A DNA stretch of 64,000 bases, taken from contig OZ241868.1 of assembly GCA_965202905.1 (NCBI GenBank), forward strand, positions 2,046,001-2,110,000, in the 5' to 3' direction. A program made the translations under genes and the position numbers. This DNA comes from CAYFYS01 sp965202905 (GTDB lineage Bacteria; Pseudomonadota; Alphaproteobacteria; MPNO01). The notes under the pieces were generated by a model that worked only from the letters and a program-made list of their open reading frames with translations, searched no databases and was not told where the DNA came from. Of the stretch, positions 18,796 to 27,446 are shown in pieces (the first letter of the stretch is position 1; every line of letters begins with the position of its first letter).

Positions 18796-19140
18796 TCAGG
18801 CTGGTGCCGCAGGAGTGGATTGAAACAATCTCTCGACCGAGATGTCCTCGCTCTGGATAAGCTGGGTTGTCATGCCACGACCTTCATCGCGTTTTCGACC
18901 TCGACGAGCCGGGTGCGGCGCGTACCCGATCGCGACATGGCCGATCTCCTCGCGGTAGATCGTCTCCAGCGCGGCGGCGCTCGCCTCGTCGCCGGCCCGG
19001 CGCAGAGTGTCGATCATCGCCGGGCTGACATCGAGGCCGCGTGCTTCCAGGATCAGGGGGACGATTGCGCCGCGTCCTGCGCTTCTTGTTGTCATAGTCC
19101 AGATCCGCAAACGTTTGCTGATGCATGACCACGAGCTCCA
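18796..19140 (-). pseudogene. Remnant of a DUF455 ferritin-like family gene
   Basis: The stretch LILEARGLDVSPAMIDTLRR followed by AGDEASAAALETIYREEIGH matches the conserved core of DUF455 proteins (MiaE-like ferritin-type helices with metal-ligand Glu and His). The rest of the about 270-residue family protein is missing or unrecognisable on both sides. It sits next to the dead IS1595 element, so insertion followed by deletion is the likely history. Confidence 0.6.
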
Positions 19141-19305
19141 CATGAACGGGCCACAATCATACACTCAATCTGTACACCCTCCGACATATTCAGAGATTCC
19201 TTAGCAGTCCACTATCGGGTAGGGAGGGGCAATGCTCTGTGCCGTCTTGCACGTCGGAAGCTTCGGCGCCGCGCAGCCCGGCGCCAAAGTCGGCTGGACG
19301 ATGCG

Positions 19306-20034
19306 CTACGACGAGCCGAACAGCGCCTGAGCCGCTGCGAGGTCCTCGTGGGTGTCGATCTCAGCCCAGCGCAGGCCCTCGATCGAGAACGCGGTGACCG
19401 CCCCGGTCCCGGCAAGATCGTGGACCGCCTTGAGGAACCAGGACTTGAGCCCGCCGGGCGCGCGTATCGCATCCTCCAGCGCTTCGACGTAAAGGCCAGG
19501 CCCGTTGCCCCGGAAGGCCAATAGCCCTATGGATTCGCCGCCGGTCCGCTCGGGCGGCAGCCCTTTACCAATGGCCAGCACCCGCTCGCCGTCGAGCTCG
19601 ACCTTCATGTCGTCAGCGTCGTAATCCGCCTTACGGTCGATCGTCACCGCGATCGGGCCTGCGAGGCTCGACAGCACCGTGTCGAGCAGATCGTGCGCGA
19701 AGACCGTATCGCCGTTGAGGATCATGAAGTTCTCGGTCATGTGTCCCCGCGTCATCCAGCAGCTCGCGAGATTGTCGGCGACGTGGAAGAACGGGTTGTA
19801 GAGGTTCTCGATCCTGACCCCGTTGGCGGGAAAGTCTCGGATCACCAAATCGACCAGCCGGGTCTTGAACCCGCTGACGACGACGACATCGGAGATACCG
19901 CAATCGCGCAGAATTCCGAGTTGATGCTCGAGCACCGACTTGCCGGAGCCTACCGGAAGAAGGCACTTGGGCATGTCCCTGGTGAGCGGCAGCAGGCGCG
20001 AGCCGCGCCCGGCGGCGAGGATGATCGCCTTCAC
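19306..20034 (-). CDS. Sugar/alcohol-phosphate nucleotidyltransferase
   Basis: The 242-residue protein starts at GTG 20034 and overlaps the stop of the upstream HAD gene (GTGA). The opening VKAIILAAGRGSRLLPLT, then DMPKCLLPVG and LNGDTVFAHDLLD, are the NTP-binding and metal sites of the GlmU/RfbA/CTP:inositol-phosphate cytidylyltransferase fold. It would activate a phosphorylated alcohol or sugar, for example as a CDP derivative. Being last in a run with a HAD phosphatase and a CDP-alcohol phosphotransferase, a head-group activating role is likely. The exact substrate is not visible. Confidence 0.85.
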   Translation of the reverse strand: MKAIILAAGRGSRLLPLTRDMPKCLLPVGSGKSVLEHQLGILRDCGISDVVVVSGFKTRLVDLVIRDFPANGVRIENLYNPFFHVADNLASCWMTRGHMTENFMILNGDTVFAHDLLDTVLSSLAGPIAVTIDRKADYDADDMKVELDGERVLAIGKGLPPERTGGESIGLLAFRGNGPGLYVEALEDAIRAPGGLKSWFLKAVHDLAGTGAVTAFSIEGLRWAEIDTHEDLAAAQALFGSS

Positions 20035-20741
20035 CGCGCGTCGTGGCCTCGAACAGGCGCCGCTACCCGCCAATCGGCGATCTCGACGCCGCAGGCCGGA
20101 GCACACTCGCGCAGGCCTCTGTTGGGATGAACGGCGATGCCGCTGTCGGCCCATTCGAGCAGCGGGAGGTCAGAGACGTCATCGGAATAGGCGATGACGC
20201 TGTACCCGGCGCGCTCACCCGCCAGCGTCGCCTCAATCGCCGCCAGCTTGTCCGGGCCGTAGCAGTTCTTGCGCTCGATTCGCAGCCCGCCCTCCGACCA
20301 GGACGAGCGGGTGCAGACCACGGTCCCGATGCCGAGCGCGGCCGCGATCGGCTCCGCATAGAGGTCGAGCGCGGCCGTTGCCAGCATCAGGCGATCGCCC
20401 TCACGGCGGTGCCGGCCGATGGCCTGTCGCGCGCCGGGCCGCAGTTCCCGGGCGAGGACCCTGGCGGCGAAAGCCTGGGCAAGCGCCGCGATGCGCGTGC
20501 GGTCGAGGCCGCCGGCCGCCACGGAAAGCCCTAGCGCCTTGAGGCGCTTGCGACCGATCAGGCCGAGCGCGCAGGCGAGATAGGCCGGCGCCAGAACCAG
20601 GATGCCCGGCCAGCGCGCCGGGCGGCCGCGCAGGACGAACCACAGGAACGGCGTCCAGGTGCCGCGGCGGGTCAGCGTCCGGTCGAGATCGAAGACGACG
20701 ATGGTCCGGCCCGCCTGGCCGCGCGAGGGGTCCGGCGCCAT
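20031..20741 (-). CDS. HAD-superfamily IB phosphatase
   Basis: The 236-residue protein has the HAD nucleophile motif VVFDLDRTLTRRGTW near residues 15-29 and the late metal motif AYSDDVSDLPLLE. A hydrophobic stretch near residues 45-60 suggests membrane association. The layout matches the subfamily IB phosphatases that include phosphatidylglycerophosphate-type enzymes. ATG 20741 shares one base with the stop of the CDP-alcohol phosphotransferase (TGATG). Inferred role: removing the terminal phosphate from a phospholipid-phosphate made by its neighbour. Confidence 0.85.
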   Translation of the reverse strand: MAPDPSRGQAGRTIVVFDLDRTLTRRGTWTPFLWFVLRGRPARWPGILVLAPAYLACALGLIGRKRLKALGLSVAAGGLDRTRIAALAQAFAARVLARELRPGARQAIGRHRREGDRLMLATAALDLYAEPIAAALGIGTVVCTRSSWSEGGLRIERKNCYGPDKLAAIEATLAGERAGYSVIAYSDDVSDLPLLEWADSGIAVHPNRGLRECAPACGVEIADWRVAAPVRGHDAR

Positions 20742-22030
20742 CAGGCCGGACCGACTTCGTCGGCCGGCTCGGCCAGCCAGGAGCGGACCTCATGGCCGCG
20801 CGCGCGCGCGATGAAAGCTTGGCCCAGCCGCGCCAGATGAAAGGCCAGACAGATCAGCGTCCAGGCGGCCACGGCATAGAACCCGAGCTCGGCTTGGCCG
20901 GCGACGACGGCGACGCTGAGCAGAACGAGATTGGGATTCCGCCGCGCGGTAACTTGACGAACCAGTGAATCGACGGGCCGCCAGATGTGGATCTCGATCG
21001 CGAAGGCTTTGAGGAACGCTCCCTCGACGAGGCGCCCGACGACGTAGCCGGCGACGACGATCCACATCGCGATCTCGAGCGAATCGCCTGCTTCCGCACC
21101 GCCGAGACCGTACCACCAGGCGGCCCACCAGAACGGCGGGTGGATCAGGTCGATCCCATGGTCGAAGATGTTGCCCCATTTGGACGAGGTGTGGGTCACA
21201 CGCGCAAGCTTGCCGTCGACCGTATCGAGAAAGGTCATCGTCCAGCCGGCCAGGATGCCGGCCAGGAACTGCCCGCCGGCGAACAGCGCCATCGCGATCA
21301 GCACCAGCACGAGGCTCGCCCCGGTCACGGTATTGGGCGTGATGCGCCTCTCCGCCGCCCAGCGGGTCGCCGCGCGGGCCGGGTACGGCCACAGCCACTT
21401 GGTCACGAAGTCGGTGACGCCCTTGTAGGAGGCCCCGAAGGTTCGCCGCTCCACCTCGTTCAGCGGCGTCTCGAGCAACGAGCCGACATAGGGCGGCTCG
21501 CGCTTGCGCAGCGCGTTGTTGTAGGCGGTTCCGATCGTTGCCGCATCGACGATATCGAGGCCCAGACCGGCGGCCGCCGCGACGTCGCGCCCGACCGCAT
21601 CGGCGGCGCGCAGATGCGCTTCGGGCCGTACGCCGGCGCCGAGATGAACGAGCACGATGCGCTCGCGCGCATCCTCGTCGCCCGGAGCCGCCAGCACGAT
21701 GCCCGGTCGCCGCGCCAGCTCCCTGACGAGCCCGGCGTCGAGAACCCAGTCGGCGCCGACCAGGATCAGCCCGGTACTGCCCGCCTCGGGCTCACCCGCC
21801 GAAGCCGGCATGACGCCGGCCAGCCGAAAGGTGCGGCGGAGGCGCTCCCCGGCGTCCATGCCCCACAGCCGGACATGGCAGGATCCGACCACGCGCAAGC
21901 GCGGCGGAGCCCTGTTGTGCGCAGGGGCGCGTGCCGCACCGGCAGCTTGCCTCGCCAAGCTGTCCACTGTCGCGTGCAACGCCCCTCCCGAGGCGGCACA
22001 CTCGTTCGCGGGCGGGCAGGCGCCGGTCAT
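20741..22030 (-). CDS. CDP-alcohol phosphatidyltransferase with N-terminal extension
   Basis: The 429-residue protein carries the complete CDP-alcohol phosphotransferase motif D-x2-DG-x2-AR-x8-G-x3-D-x3-D, from FLDTVDGKLAR to FDHGID, followed by several membrane helices. The first ~200 residues form a soluble domain with weak NTP-transferase-like features, ending in LRKREPPYVGSLLETPLNE. This layout recalls inositol-phosphate cytidylyltransferase/phosphotransferase fusions. It should join an alcohol or alcohol phosphate to a CDP-activated lipid. A consensus TTGACA box lies upstream. Inferred to add the head group to ceramide in this locus. Confidence 0.85.
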   Translation of the reverse strand: MTGACPPANECAASGGALHATVDSLARQAAGAARAPAHNRAPPRLRVVGSCHVRLWGMDAGERLRRTFRLAGVMPASAGEPEAGSTGLILVGADWVLDAGLVRELARRPGIVLAAPGDEDARERIVLVHLGAGVRPEAHLRAADAVGRDVAAAAGLGLDIVDAATIGTAYNNALRKREPPYVGSLLETPLNEVERRTFGASYKGVTDFVTKWLWPYPARAATRWAAERRITPNTVTGASLVLVLIAMALFAGGQFLAGILAGWTMTFLDTVDGKLARVTHTSSKWGNIFDHGIDLIHPPFWWAAWWYGLGGAEAGDSLEIAMWIVVAGYVVGRLVEGAFLKAFAIEIHIWRPVDSLVRQVTARRNPNLVLLSVAVVAGQAELGFYAVAAWTLICLAFHLARLGQAFIARARGHEVRSWLAEPADEVGPA

Positions 22031-22057
22031 GGGTTCATTCAGTCGATTCGGACCGCC

Positions 22058-22088
22058 GATAGATCTCAGTCGCGGCAACGGGTGTCAA
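22058..22088 (-). promoter_or_regulatory. Candidate sigma-70 promoter for the CDP-alcohol phosphotransferase operon
   Basis: On the minus strand TTGACA (22088-22083) is followed after 19 bases by TCTATC (22063-22058), about 30 bases before ATG 22030. The -35 box is perfect, the -10 is weak and the spacing slightly long. It lies in the only sizeable gap (221 bases) of the minus-strand run 25053-19306. Confidence 0.4.
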
Positions 22089-22251
22089 GGCTTCTGCGGC
22101 AGAGCGGCGCAATATCACGCGATGGACGCGGCCATTATCCCGACACGCCGATCGCGGAATTACGAGCATTGGGTAGCGCTGCTTCGTCCGGCCCAAGCCG
22201 CCTCCGGGGCGCGGCAGGATCAAGCGCCGGACTCTGCAGGCCCGGGCGCCG

Positions 22252-23118
22252 TCAAGGACCGTTTGAAGGGGGTCCGGCCGGGCGCGTGAGTCTGCGGGCT
22301 AAGGGCGCGGCTGGCGCCTCGGCGCCGACGATGCGCCGAACCAGAGCGAGATCGGCCGGCTTGTCGACATCGATCGCCGCCTCGGCCTGCGGCATGAGCA
22401 CCGGCGCCACATGCGCACCGAGCTTGCGTGAGGCCATCCGCATCGCCTGATCGAGCGTCAGCAGTCCCAGCGCAAACAAGGCGAACGGCGTCGGTCCGAA
22501 GGCGCGCAGCAGCCGAAGTGGCGATTTGCGGTGTTTCTCCGCACGGCTCCAGAACGCCACCACGCGGAGCGCCTCGCGCGCGCGCAGCGCGAACAGATTG
22601 CAGCCCGAATAGGTTCCGCCGCGGAAACGCAGATAGGTGCGCCGCGCCTCGGGAAACCGGCTGCGCACGGTCTCGGCACGGGCCAGCCCTACGGTCAAAT
22701 CCGCCGCGCCGGCCTCGGTTTCGGCGCAGAAATGCCGCACCATCGCCGGGCTCAGCAGCGCGTGGTCGCCGGTGGTCACCAGCACCGGAAAGACCGCGCC
22801 GTTGACCTCGCGCGCGAGTTCCAGCAAGACGCTTTGCGGCGCGCTCGTACCCGAGGGGACCAGGCGCACCGAGCTGGAGGAAATCAGTGCCTCGAGGGCG
22901 GGCTCGTCCCGCAGACCCGCGGAATCGTCGGTCGAGACCAGGATCGATCCGATCTTTCCGCTCGCCGTCAGCGCGTCGATGACACGCGCCAGGATCGGCG
23001 CGCCGCCGATATCGGCGAGGCACTTGTTCCGCACGCCGGCCACGAGGGCCACCGGATCGTCGGCCGTGCGGCGCGCGGCGAGTACGAGCGCGGTGAAGGG
23101 CGCTTCGGTCGCGCTCAC
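22252..23118 (-). CDS. MobA-like NTP transferase of the sphingolipid locus
   Basis: The 288-residue protein starts at GTG 23118, overlapping the stop of the GNAT gene (GTGA). It opens FTALVLAARRTADDP and has NKCLADIGGAPILARVIDAL and VLVTTGDHALL, the nucleotide- and metal-binding parts of MobA/GT-A nucleotidyltransferases. The LAARR start departs from the usual LAAG. A C-terminal segment includes IDVDKPADLALVRRI. Similar genes sit in the Caulobacter sphingolipid region. Inferred role: nucleotide activation of a head-group precursor. Substrate unknown. Confidence 0.8.
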   Translation of the reverse strand: MSATEAPFTALVLAARRTADDPVALVAGVRNKCLADIGGAPILARVIDALTASGKIGSILVSTDDSAGLRDEPALEALISSSSVRLVPSGTSAPQSVLLELAREVNGAVFPVLVTTGDHALLSPAMVRHFCAETEAGAADLTVGLARAETVRSRFPEARRTYLRFRGGTYSGCNLFALRAREALRVVAFWSRAEKHRKSPLRLLRAFGPTPFALFALGLLTLDQAMRMASRKLGAHVAPVLMPQAEAAIDVDKPADLALVRRIVGAEAPAAPLARRLTRPAGPPSNGP

Positions 23119-24308
23119 AGGTTTCTCGCGTAGATCCGATAGGTCTTGCAGGGTGCCGCGCCGATTCTCTCGAGGAGCCGCGCGAGATTGGTGTTGTCCT
23201 CGAGCACCCAGGACAGTTCGGCCGAGACGACGCCGCGGCGGCGATAGGCGAGCTGGACCGCCTCGATCGCGGCGAAGCCCAGCCCGGCCCCGATCGGCGT
23301 GGTGTGGTGACGGCGCCGGACTCCCATCAGCGGCATGCGCCCGGTCCTGATGCGATTGAACTTCAACCGGTACAAAAGCCGCGCCCAGCCGAAGGGGAGC
23401 AGCCGGCCGTCGAGGTCGCGGATCGCCTCGTTGAGGTTGGGCAGAGCGAAGGCGAACGCCGAAGGCTCGCCGTCGAGCTCGACGATGCAAACCGAGTCCC
23501 GGTGGATGAACGGCTTCAGCTCGCGCGCGGCGTGGGCCATCTCGTCCTCGGAGAACGGGATGAAGCCCCAGTTGCCCGACCAGGCGTCGTTGAAGATCTC
23601 GAGGATACAGCGAATATCCTCCACGAGCCGGGACCGCCGCAGGCCGCGCATGCGGACCGCCGGGTTCCGGCGCACGCGATCGACCAGCCGGCGGATCCCT
23701 TCCGGGATCGAGGCGTTCGCCATGTCGAAATGAAAGGCGATCATGTCGACGGCCTTGGCATAGCCGCAGGCTTCGACCAAGCACGGATAGCAGGGTCGGC
23801 CGTGCGGCATCATGATCGACGGCGCCGTCTCGAAGCCTTCGACGAGAAGGCCGCACTCCTCGTTGATCGTGAAATTGAACGGACCGAGCGCCCGCCGCAT
23901 GCCGCGCTCCCGCAGCCATCGCTCAGCGGTGTCCAGCAAAGCGGCCACGACCGCCTCCGACTCGATCGCTTCGAGAAAGCCGAAATGGCCGGCGCCGTCA
24001 TCGTAGCGCGCGAGATGGGCGAGGTTGATCTGGGCGCTGATCCGCCCGACCGGCCGGCCGTCGGCGCAGGCCAGCCAGAGCCGGCTATCCATCGCCTTGA
24101 GCGCCGGGTTGACCGCCGGATCGAGGTGGCGCCGGCGCTCGTGCAGCAGCGGCGGCACCCAGGCCGGGTCGTCGGCGTAGAGCGCCCACGGCAGGCGGAT
24201 GAACGCCTCGCGTCCGGCCCGGGTCGTGACGGGAACGATATCGACGGCGGCGGCCGGGCGCGGATCGCGCACGGGCGCTGCGCGGGCTTCAGACGACAGC
24301 GGCGTCAT
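23115..24308 (-). CDS. GNAT-superfamily acyltransferase, candidate bacterial ceramide synthase
   Basis: The 397-residue protein from ATG 24308 has the tandem-GNAT layout seen in bCerS-type proteins. Landmarks are LPWALYADDPAWVPPLLHER, GRISAQINLAHL, ALGPFNFTINEECGLLVEG and the C-terminal ELSWVLEDNTNLARLLERIG. In Caulobacter a GNAT protein encoded near serine palmitoyltransferase N-acylates the long-chain base. The match here is by layout and context, not by a search. Its start overlaps the end of the hydroxylase gene by 20 bases, and its stop overlaps the NTP transferase start. Confidence 0.7.
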   Translation of the reverse strand: MTPLSSEARAAPVRDPRPAAAVDIVPVTTRAGREAFIRLPWALYADDPAWVPPLLHERRRHLDPAVNPALKAMDSRLWLACADGRPVGRISAQINLAHLARYDDGAGHFGFLEAIESEAVVAALLDTAERWLRERGMRRALGPFNFTINEECGLLVEGFETAPSIMMPHGRPCYPCLVEACGYAKAVDMIAFHFDMANASIPEGIRRLVDRVRRNPAVRMRGLRRSRLVEDIRCILEIFNDAWSGNWGFIPFSEDEMAHAARELKPFIHRDSVCIVELDGEPSAFAFALPNLNEAIRDLDGRLLPFGWARLLYRLKFNRIRTGRMPLMGVRRRHHTTPIGAGLGFAAIEAVQLAYRRRGVVSAELSWVLEDNTNLARLLERIGAAPCKTYRIYARNL

Positions 24309-25053
24309 CGTCCCGACCGGCCGTCGCGCCGAGCGCTGCAACCCACGGGAACCGCGCCGCCTCCTCGGCGGTATAGCCCAGATCGTGGACGGTCGCACTG
24401 CGCGGCATCTCGGGAATCCTTCCGTAGTAGGTCGAAAACGCCTTGTCCCAGAAGAAGTTGGTTATGCCGTAGTTGCCGTTCTCGTTATGGTAGTGGTGGG
24501 CGAGGTGCAGGCGCTTGATACGTAACAGGAATTTCGAGCGGGGCCGGACGGCGAGGTGTTGGATGCAGTGGCAATATTCGTAGAAGCAGGTGGCCAGGAT
24601 CCCCGCCCCGATCGCCGCCGCGGCGCCGGCCGGCCCGGCGATCGCCCATCCCATCGGCCCGGTCGCCAGAACGATCGTCGGCAGCGTAGTGTGGAGCCCG
24701 CCGAACAGCACCGCGAGGTCGTTCGGGTTCTGGTGATGGTCGTAGTGGATGCGCTTCCAGAGCGCGGCGGTGTGCGGCCATTTGTAGAGCCGGCGACTGT
24801 GCAGCAAGAACCGGTGGAGCAGGTACCAGACCAGCGGATAGATCGCGGCCGAGACCAGCGCGGCCAGCACCGTGCGAACCGGCGCGTCGATCCACGCCCA
24901 GACCAGCGCCAGCGAAACCACGATGAGCGCGATATAGACCTGGATCGCCGGGTAGGTGAAATACCCCCGCACCAAGTCCTTGAGCGACATGCGGTCGAGC
25001 AAATACTCCTGGCGCTTCCAGGCGTCGTATCCCAGAACGATCAACGGGCTCAC
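24289..25053 (-). CDS. Fatty acid hydroxylase / sterol desaturase-family membrane protein
   Basis: The 254-residue product (GTG 25053; an internal ATG at 24990 is the alternative) has two or three membrane segments. Its histidine clusters HRFLLH, HYDHHQN and HLAHHYHNEN form the di-iron site of the family. Such enzymes hydroxylate or desaturate lipid chains with O2. As first gene of a run leading into the candidate ceramide synthase, it probably hydroxylates the long-chain base or the N-acyl chain. It is divergent from the LptF-like gene. Confidence 0.85.
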   Translation of the reverse strand: MSPLIVLGYDAWKRQEYLLDRMSLKDLVRGYFTYPAIQVYIALIVVSLALVWAWIDAPVRTVLAALVSAAIYPLVWYLLHRFLLHSRRLYKWPHTAALWKRIHYDHHQNPNDLAVLFGGLHTTLPTIVLATGPMGWAIAGPAGAAAAIGAGILATCFYEYCHCIQHLAVRPRSKFLLRIKRLHLAHHYHNENGNYGITNFFWDKAFSTYYGRIPEMPRSATVHDLGYTAEEAARFPWVAALGATAGRDDDAAVV

Positions 25054-25102
25054 CTCTCCGCGCGCCCCGCGCCCGGGCGACGACCGCGCAGTATTACAGG
25101 AA

Positions 25103-25132
25103 TTCCGCGCCCAATGGTACCGCTGCTATAAT
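25103..25132 (+). promoter_or_regulatory. Candidate promoter for the LptF/LptG-like operon
   Basis: A perfect TATAAT lies at 25127-25132, about 60 bases before GTG 25192. TTCCGC at 25103-25108 with 18 bases spacing is a poor -35, so activation by a regulator is possible. The site is in the 138-base divergent gap between the hydroxylase and permease genes. Confidence 0.4.
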
Positions 25133-25191
25133 GTTGGCTCAGAGGTGAGCCTCGGTCAGCCGATGACGTTGGATCGACGAAAGCCGCGGCC

Positions 25192-26352
25192 GTGAAGGTC
25201 GTCGACAGCTACATAATGCTGCGTATCCTCGGTCACGCAGGCGCCTTCGCGGGTATCGCCCTGCTCGTCCTGCTGCTCGAGCGCATGCTGCGCGTGATGG
25301 AGCTGACGGCGAGCTATCAGGGAACGCTCGGGCACATGGCGCGGATGCTGCTCAGCCTCATTCCCCACTATCTCGAGATCGCCCTGCCCTCGGCGTTCTT
25401 CCTGGCGATCCTGCTGACCGTGCATCGTCTGTGCGAGAACGGCGAACTGATGGCGCTGCAAAGCGCCGGATTCGGCCTGCCGCGGCTTCTGGCGCCGGTC
25501 GCCGCGATGGGTATCGGCCTGGCGGCGATCGCCTTGTTCATCGTCGCCTACATTCAGCCCCATGCGCGCTACGCCTATCGCGGGCTGGTCCACGACATCG
25601 CCCACCAGTCGCTTGCCGCGATCGTCCGCGAGGGCACGTTCGTGACCGTCGACGACCATACCTTCATGGCCAGGCGGCACGCCCCGGAAAGCGGGGCTCT
25701 GGAAGAGGTTTTCGTCTACACCGAGCGAGGCGAGGGACGCAGCGCGGTCACCACGGCCAACCGCGGTACGCTGCGGCGCGCGTCGGACGGGGACGGCGCG
25801 GTGCTTGCGCTGGGCGGAGGGGCACAGACTTTTTTCGGCAAGGACGGGGCGATCTCGGGAAATCTTGCCTTCGATGTCTATCTCTGGAACCTCGGCGCGG
25901 GGGCGAACGGCCGGTTCCGGGCGCGCGGCAAGGATATGCGCGAGATGACCCTGTTCGAGCTCTCCGAAGCGCACGCCGAAGGCGCGCGGCGAATCTCCCG
26001 AACCCGCCTCTCCGCGGAGCTCAACCGGCGCTGGGTCGGGGCCATTTCCATTCTGCTGCTGCCGCTGGTCGCCATTCCCTTCGGGCTGAGCACCGGGCGC
26101 GCGGGACGGTCGGCCGGCGTCGTCCTCGGGCTGGTCGTGCTGGTGGTCTACGAGAAGTCGGTCAAGCTCGGCGCCTCGCTGGGCGGAGAGGGCGCGATTC
26201 CGGTCTGGCTCGGGACATGGACGCCCTTCGCCTGCCTGGCGGTGTTCGGCACGTTCCTTTTCGCGCGGGCGGCCTGCAGCGTCGGCGAGCCGGCACTGGC
26301 CATTCTGTCCAGATCCTTCGAAGATCTGCTTCGACGGCTTCCGCGCGGCTGA
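25192..26352 (+). CDS. LptF/YjgP-family lipid export permease (sphingolipid locus paralogue)
   Basis: The 386-residue protein has the LptF/G layout: three N-terminal transmembrane helices, a periplasmic beta-jellyroll region of about 150 residues, and three C-terminal helices (LLLPLVAIPFGLSTGRAGRS marks the family's loop after helix 4). LptF/G pairs sit in the inner membrane with the LptB2 ATPase and load lipid onto a periplasmic bridge. This pair sits among sphingolipid genes rather than LPS genes, so it probably moves a sphingolipid. Start is GTG 25192. It lies 11 bases before the LptG-like gene. Confidence 0.85.
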   Translation: MKVVDSYIMLRILGHAGAFAGIALLVLLLERMLRVMELTASYQGTLGHMARMLLSLIPHYLEIALPSAFFLAILLTVHRLCENGELMALQSAGFGLPRLLAPVAAMGIGLAAIALFIVAYIQPHARYAYRGLVHDIAHQSLAAIVREGTFVTVDDHTFMARRHAPESGALEEVFVYTERGEGRSAVTTANRGTLRRASDGDGAVLALGGGAQTFFGKDGAISGNLAFDVYLWNLGAGANGRFRARGKDMREMTLFELSEAHAEGARRISRTRLSAELNRRWVGAISILLLPLVAIPFGLSTGRAGRSAGVVLGLVVLVVYEKSVKLGASLGGEGAIPVWLGTWTPFACLAVFGTFLFARAACSVGEPALAILSRSFEDLLRRLPRG

Positions 26353-26363
26353 CCGGACGGCCG

Positions 26364-27431
26364 ATGTCGATGCTGCAGCGATACTTGGCGGGACTGCTTC
26401 TTTCGCGCTGGCTGCTGATTGCCTTCGCTCTCGCGGCGCTGGTGATGATGCTCGATCTGATGGCGAACGGCGAGGAGGTGGTGGCCGCCGACGGCGCCGG
26501 GGTAGGCTCGGTGCTGCGCTACATGGCGCTGCGGACGCCGATTATCCTCGCGCGCATCTTCCCGTTCTCGCTGTTGCTGGCTGCTCTGATCACGCTGGTC
26601 GGCCTGACGCTGCGCCGCGAGCTGGTGGCGATGATGGCCGCCGGGGTCTCCCAGCTCGGCCTCCTGACCGCGATCGCCCCAGTCGCGGTGCTGCTCGCGG
26701 CCGTGGGCTTCGTCGTCGCCGATCAGCTTTCGACGCGCTCGACCGAGGCGCTGCGGGCCTGGGGCGTGGGCGACTACGCGCGCGGCGGCGACGGCGCCGC
26801 GGTCCGCCCGCTCTGGCTGCACGAGGGCGCCGACGTGATCCGGATCGGCTTTGCGGGCGAGGGCGGCGTCCTGGAAGACGTCGCGATCTTCGTGCGCGAC
26901 GCCGCCGGCGCGATGACCGCCCGGATCGACGCGTCCCGCGCGGTGCACGAGGGCGGCAGGTGGTGGCTGGAGAATGTCGACCGGCTCGACGTCGCGACGA
27001 TGGGCGTCACCCGTGCCGAGCGTCTGCCATGGTCGGTTTCGCTGGCGCCGCCGCAGATCGCCGCGCTCGCGACCAACCCGCGGGAACTCACCTTCACCGC
27101 GCTCAAGGAGATCTCGCGACGCTCCGACCTCGGCGCCTACCCGGCCTATGTCTATGACCTGCGGCTACAGCGGAAATTTGCCGAACCGGCGGTGATCGTC
27201 GTCGTCTTTCTTCTGATCGTCCCGCTGGTCCAGCGTTACCGGCGGGAAAGCGGCGGTGTCGTCATCGTCGGCACCGGCCTGTTCTGCGGGTTCGTGTTCT
27301 TCGCCGTCGACGGCTTCCTGGTCGGCATGGGCGAGGCGGGATTGCTGCCGCCCTCGGTCGCGGCATGGTCGGCGACGGTGATCTGCTCGCTGGCCGGTCT
27401 GACCTTGCTGGCCCACCAGGAGATCCGCTAG
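26364..27431 (+). CDS. LptG/YjgQ-family lipid export permease (sphingolipid locus paralogue)
   Basis: The 355-residue partner of the LptF-like protein starts MSMLQRYLAGLLLSRWLL at ATG 26364. It has six predicted helices with a periplasmic domain in between (LWLHEGADVIRIG, RADA-type beta repeats), and FAEPAVIVVVFLLIVPLVQR before the last helices. It probably forms a heterodimer with its neighbour and needs an ATPase like LptB encoded elsewhere. It is followed 15 bases later by the lipid kinase gene, in one operon. Confidence 0.85.
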   Translation: MSMLQRYLAGLLLSRWLLIAFALAALVMMLDLMANGEEVVAADGAGVGSVLRYMALRTPIILARIFPFSLLLAALITLVGLTLRRELVAMMAAGVSQLGLLTAIAPVAVLLAAVGFVVADQLSTRSTEALRAWGVGDYARGGDGAAVRPLWLHEGADVIRIGFAGEGGVLEDVAIFVRDAAGAMTARIDASRAVHEGGRWWLENVDRLDVATMGVTRAERLPWSVSLAPPQIAALATNPRELTFTALKEISRRSDLGAYPAYVYDLRLQRKFAEPAVIVVVFLLIVPLVQRYRRESGGVVIVGTGLFCGFVFFAVDGFLVGMGEAGLLPPSVAAWSATVICSLAGLTLLAHQEIR

Positions 27432-27446
27432 GAAAACCGTCGCGCC

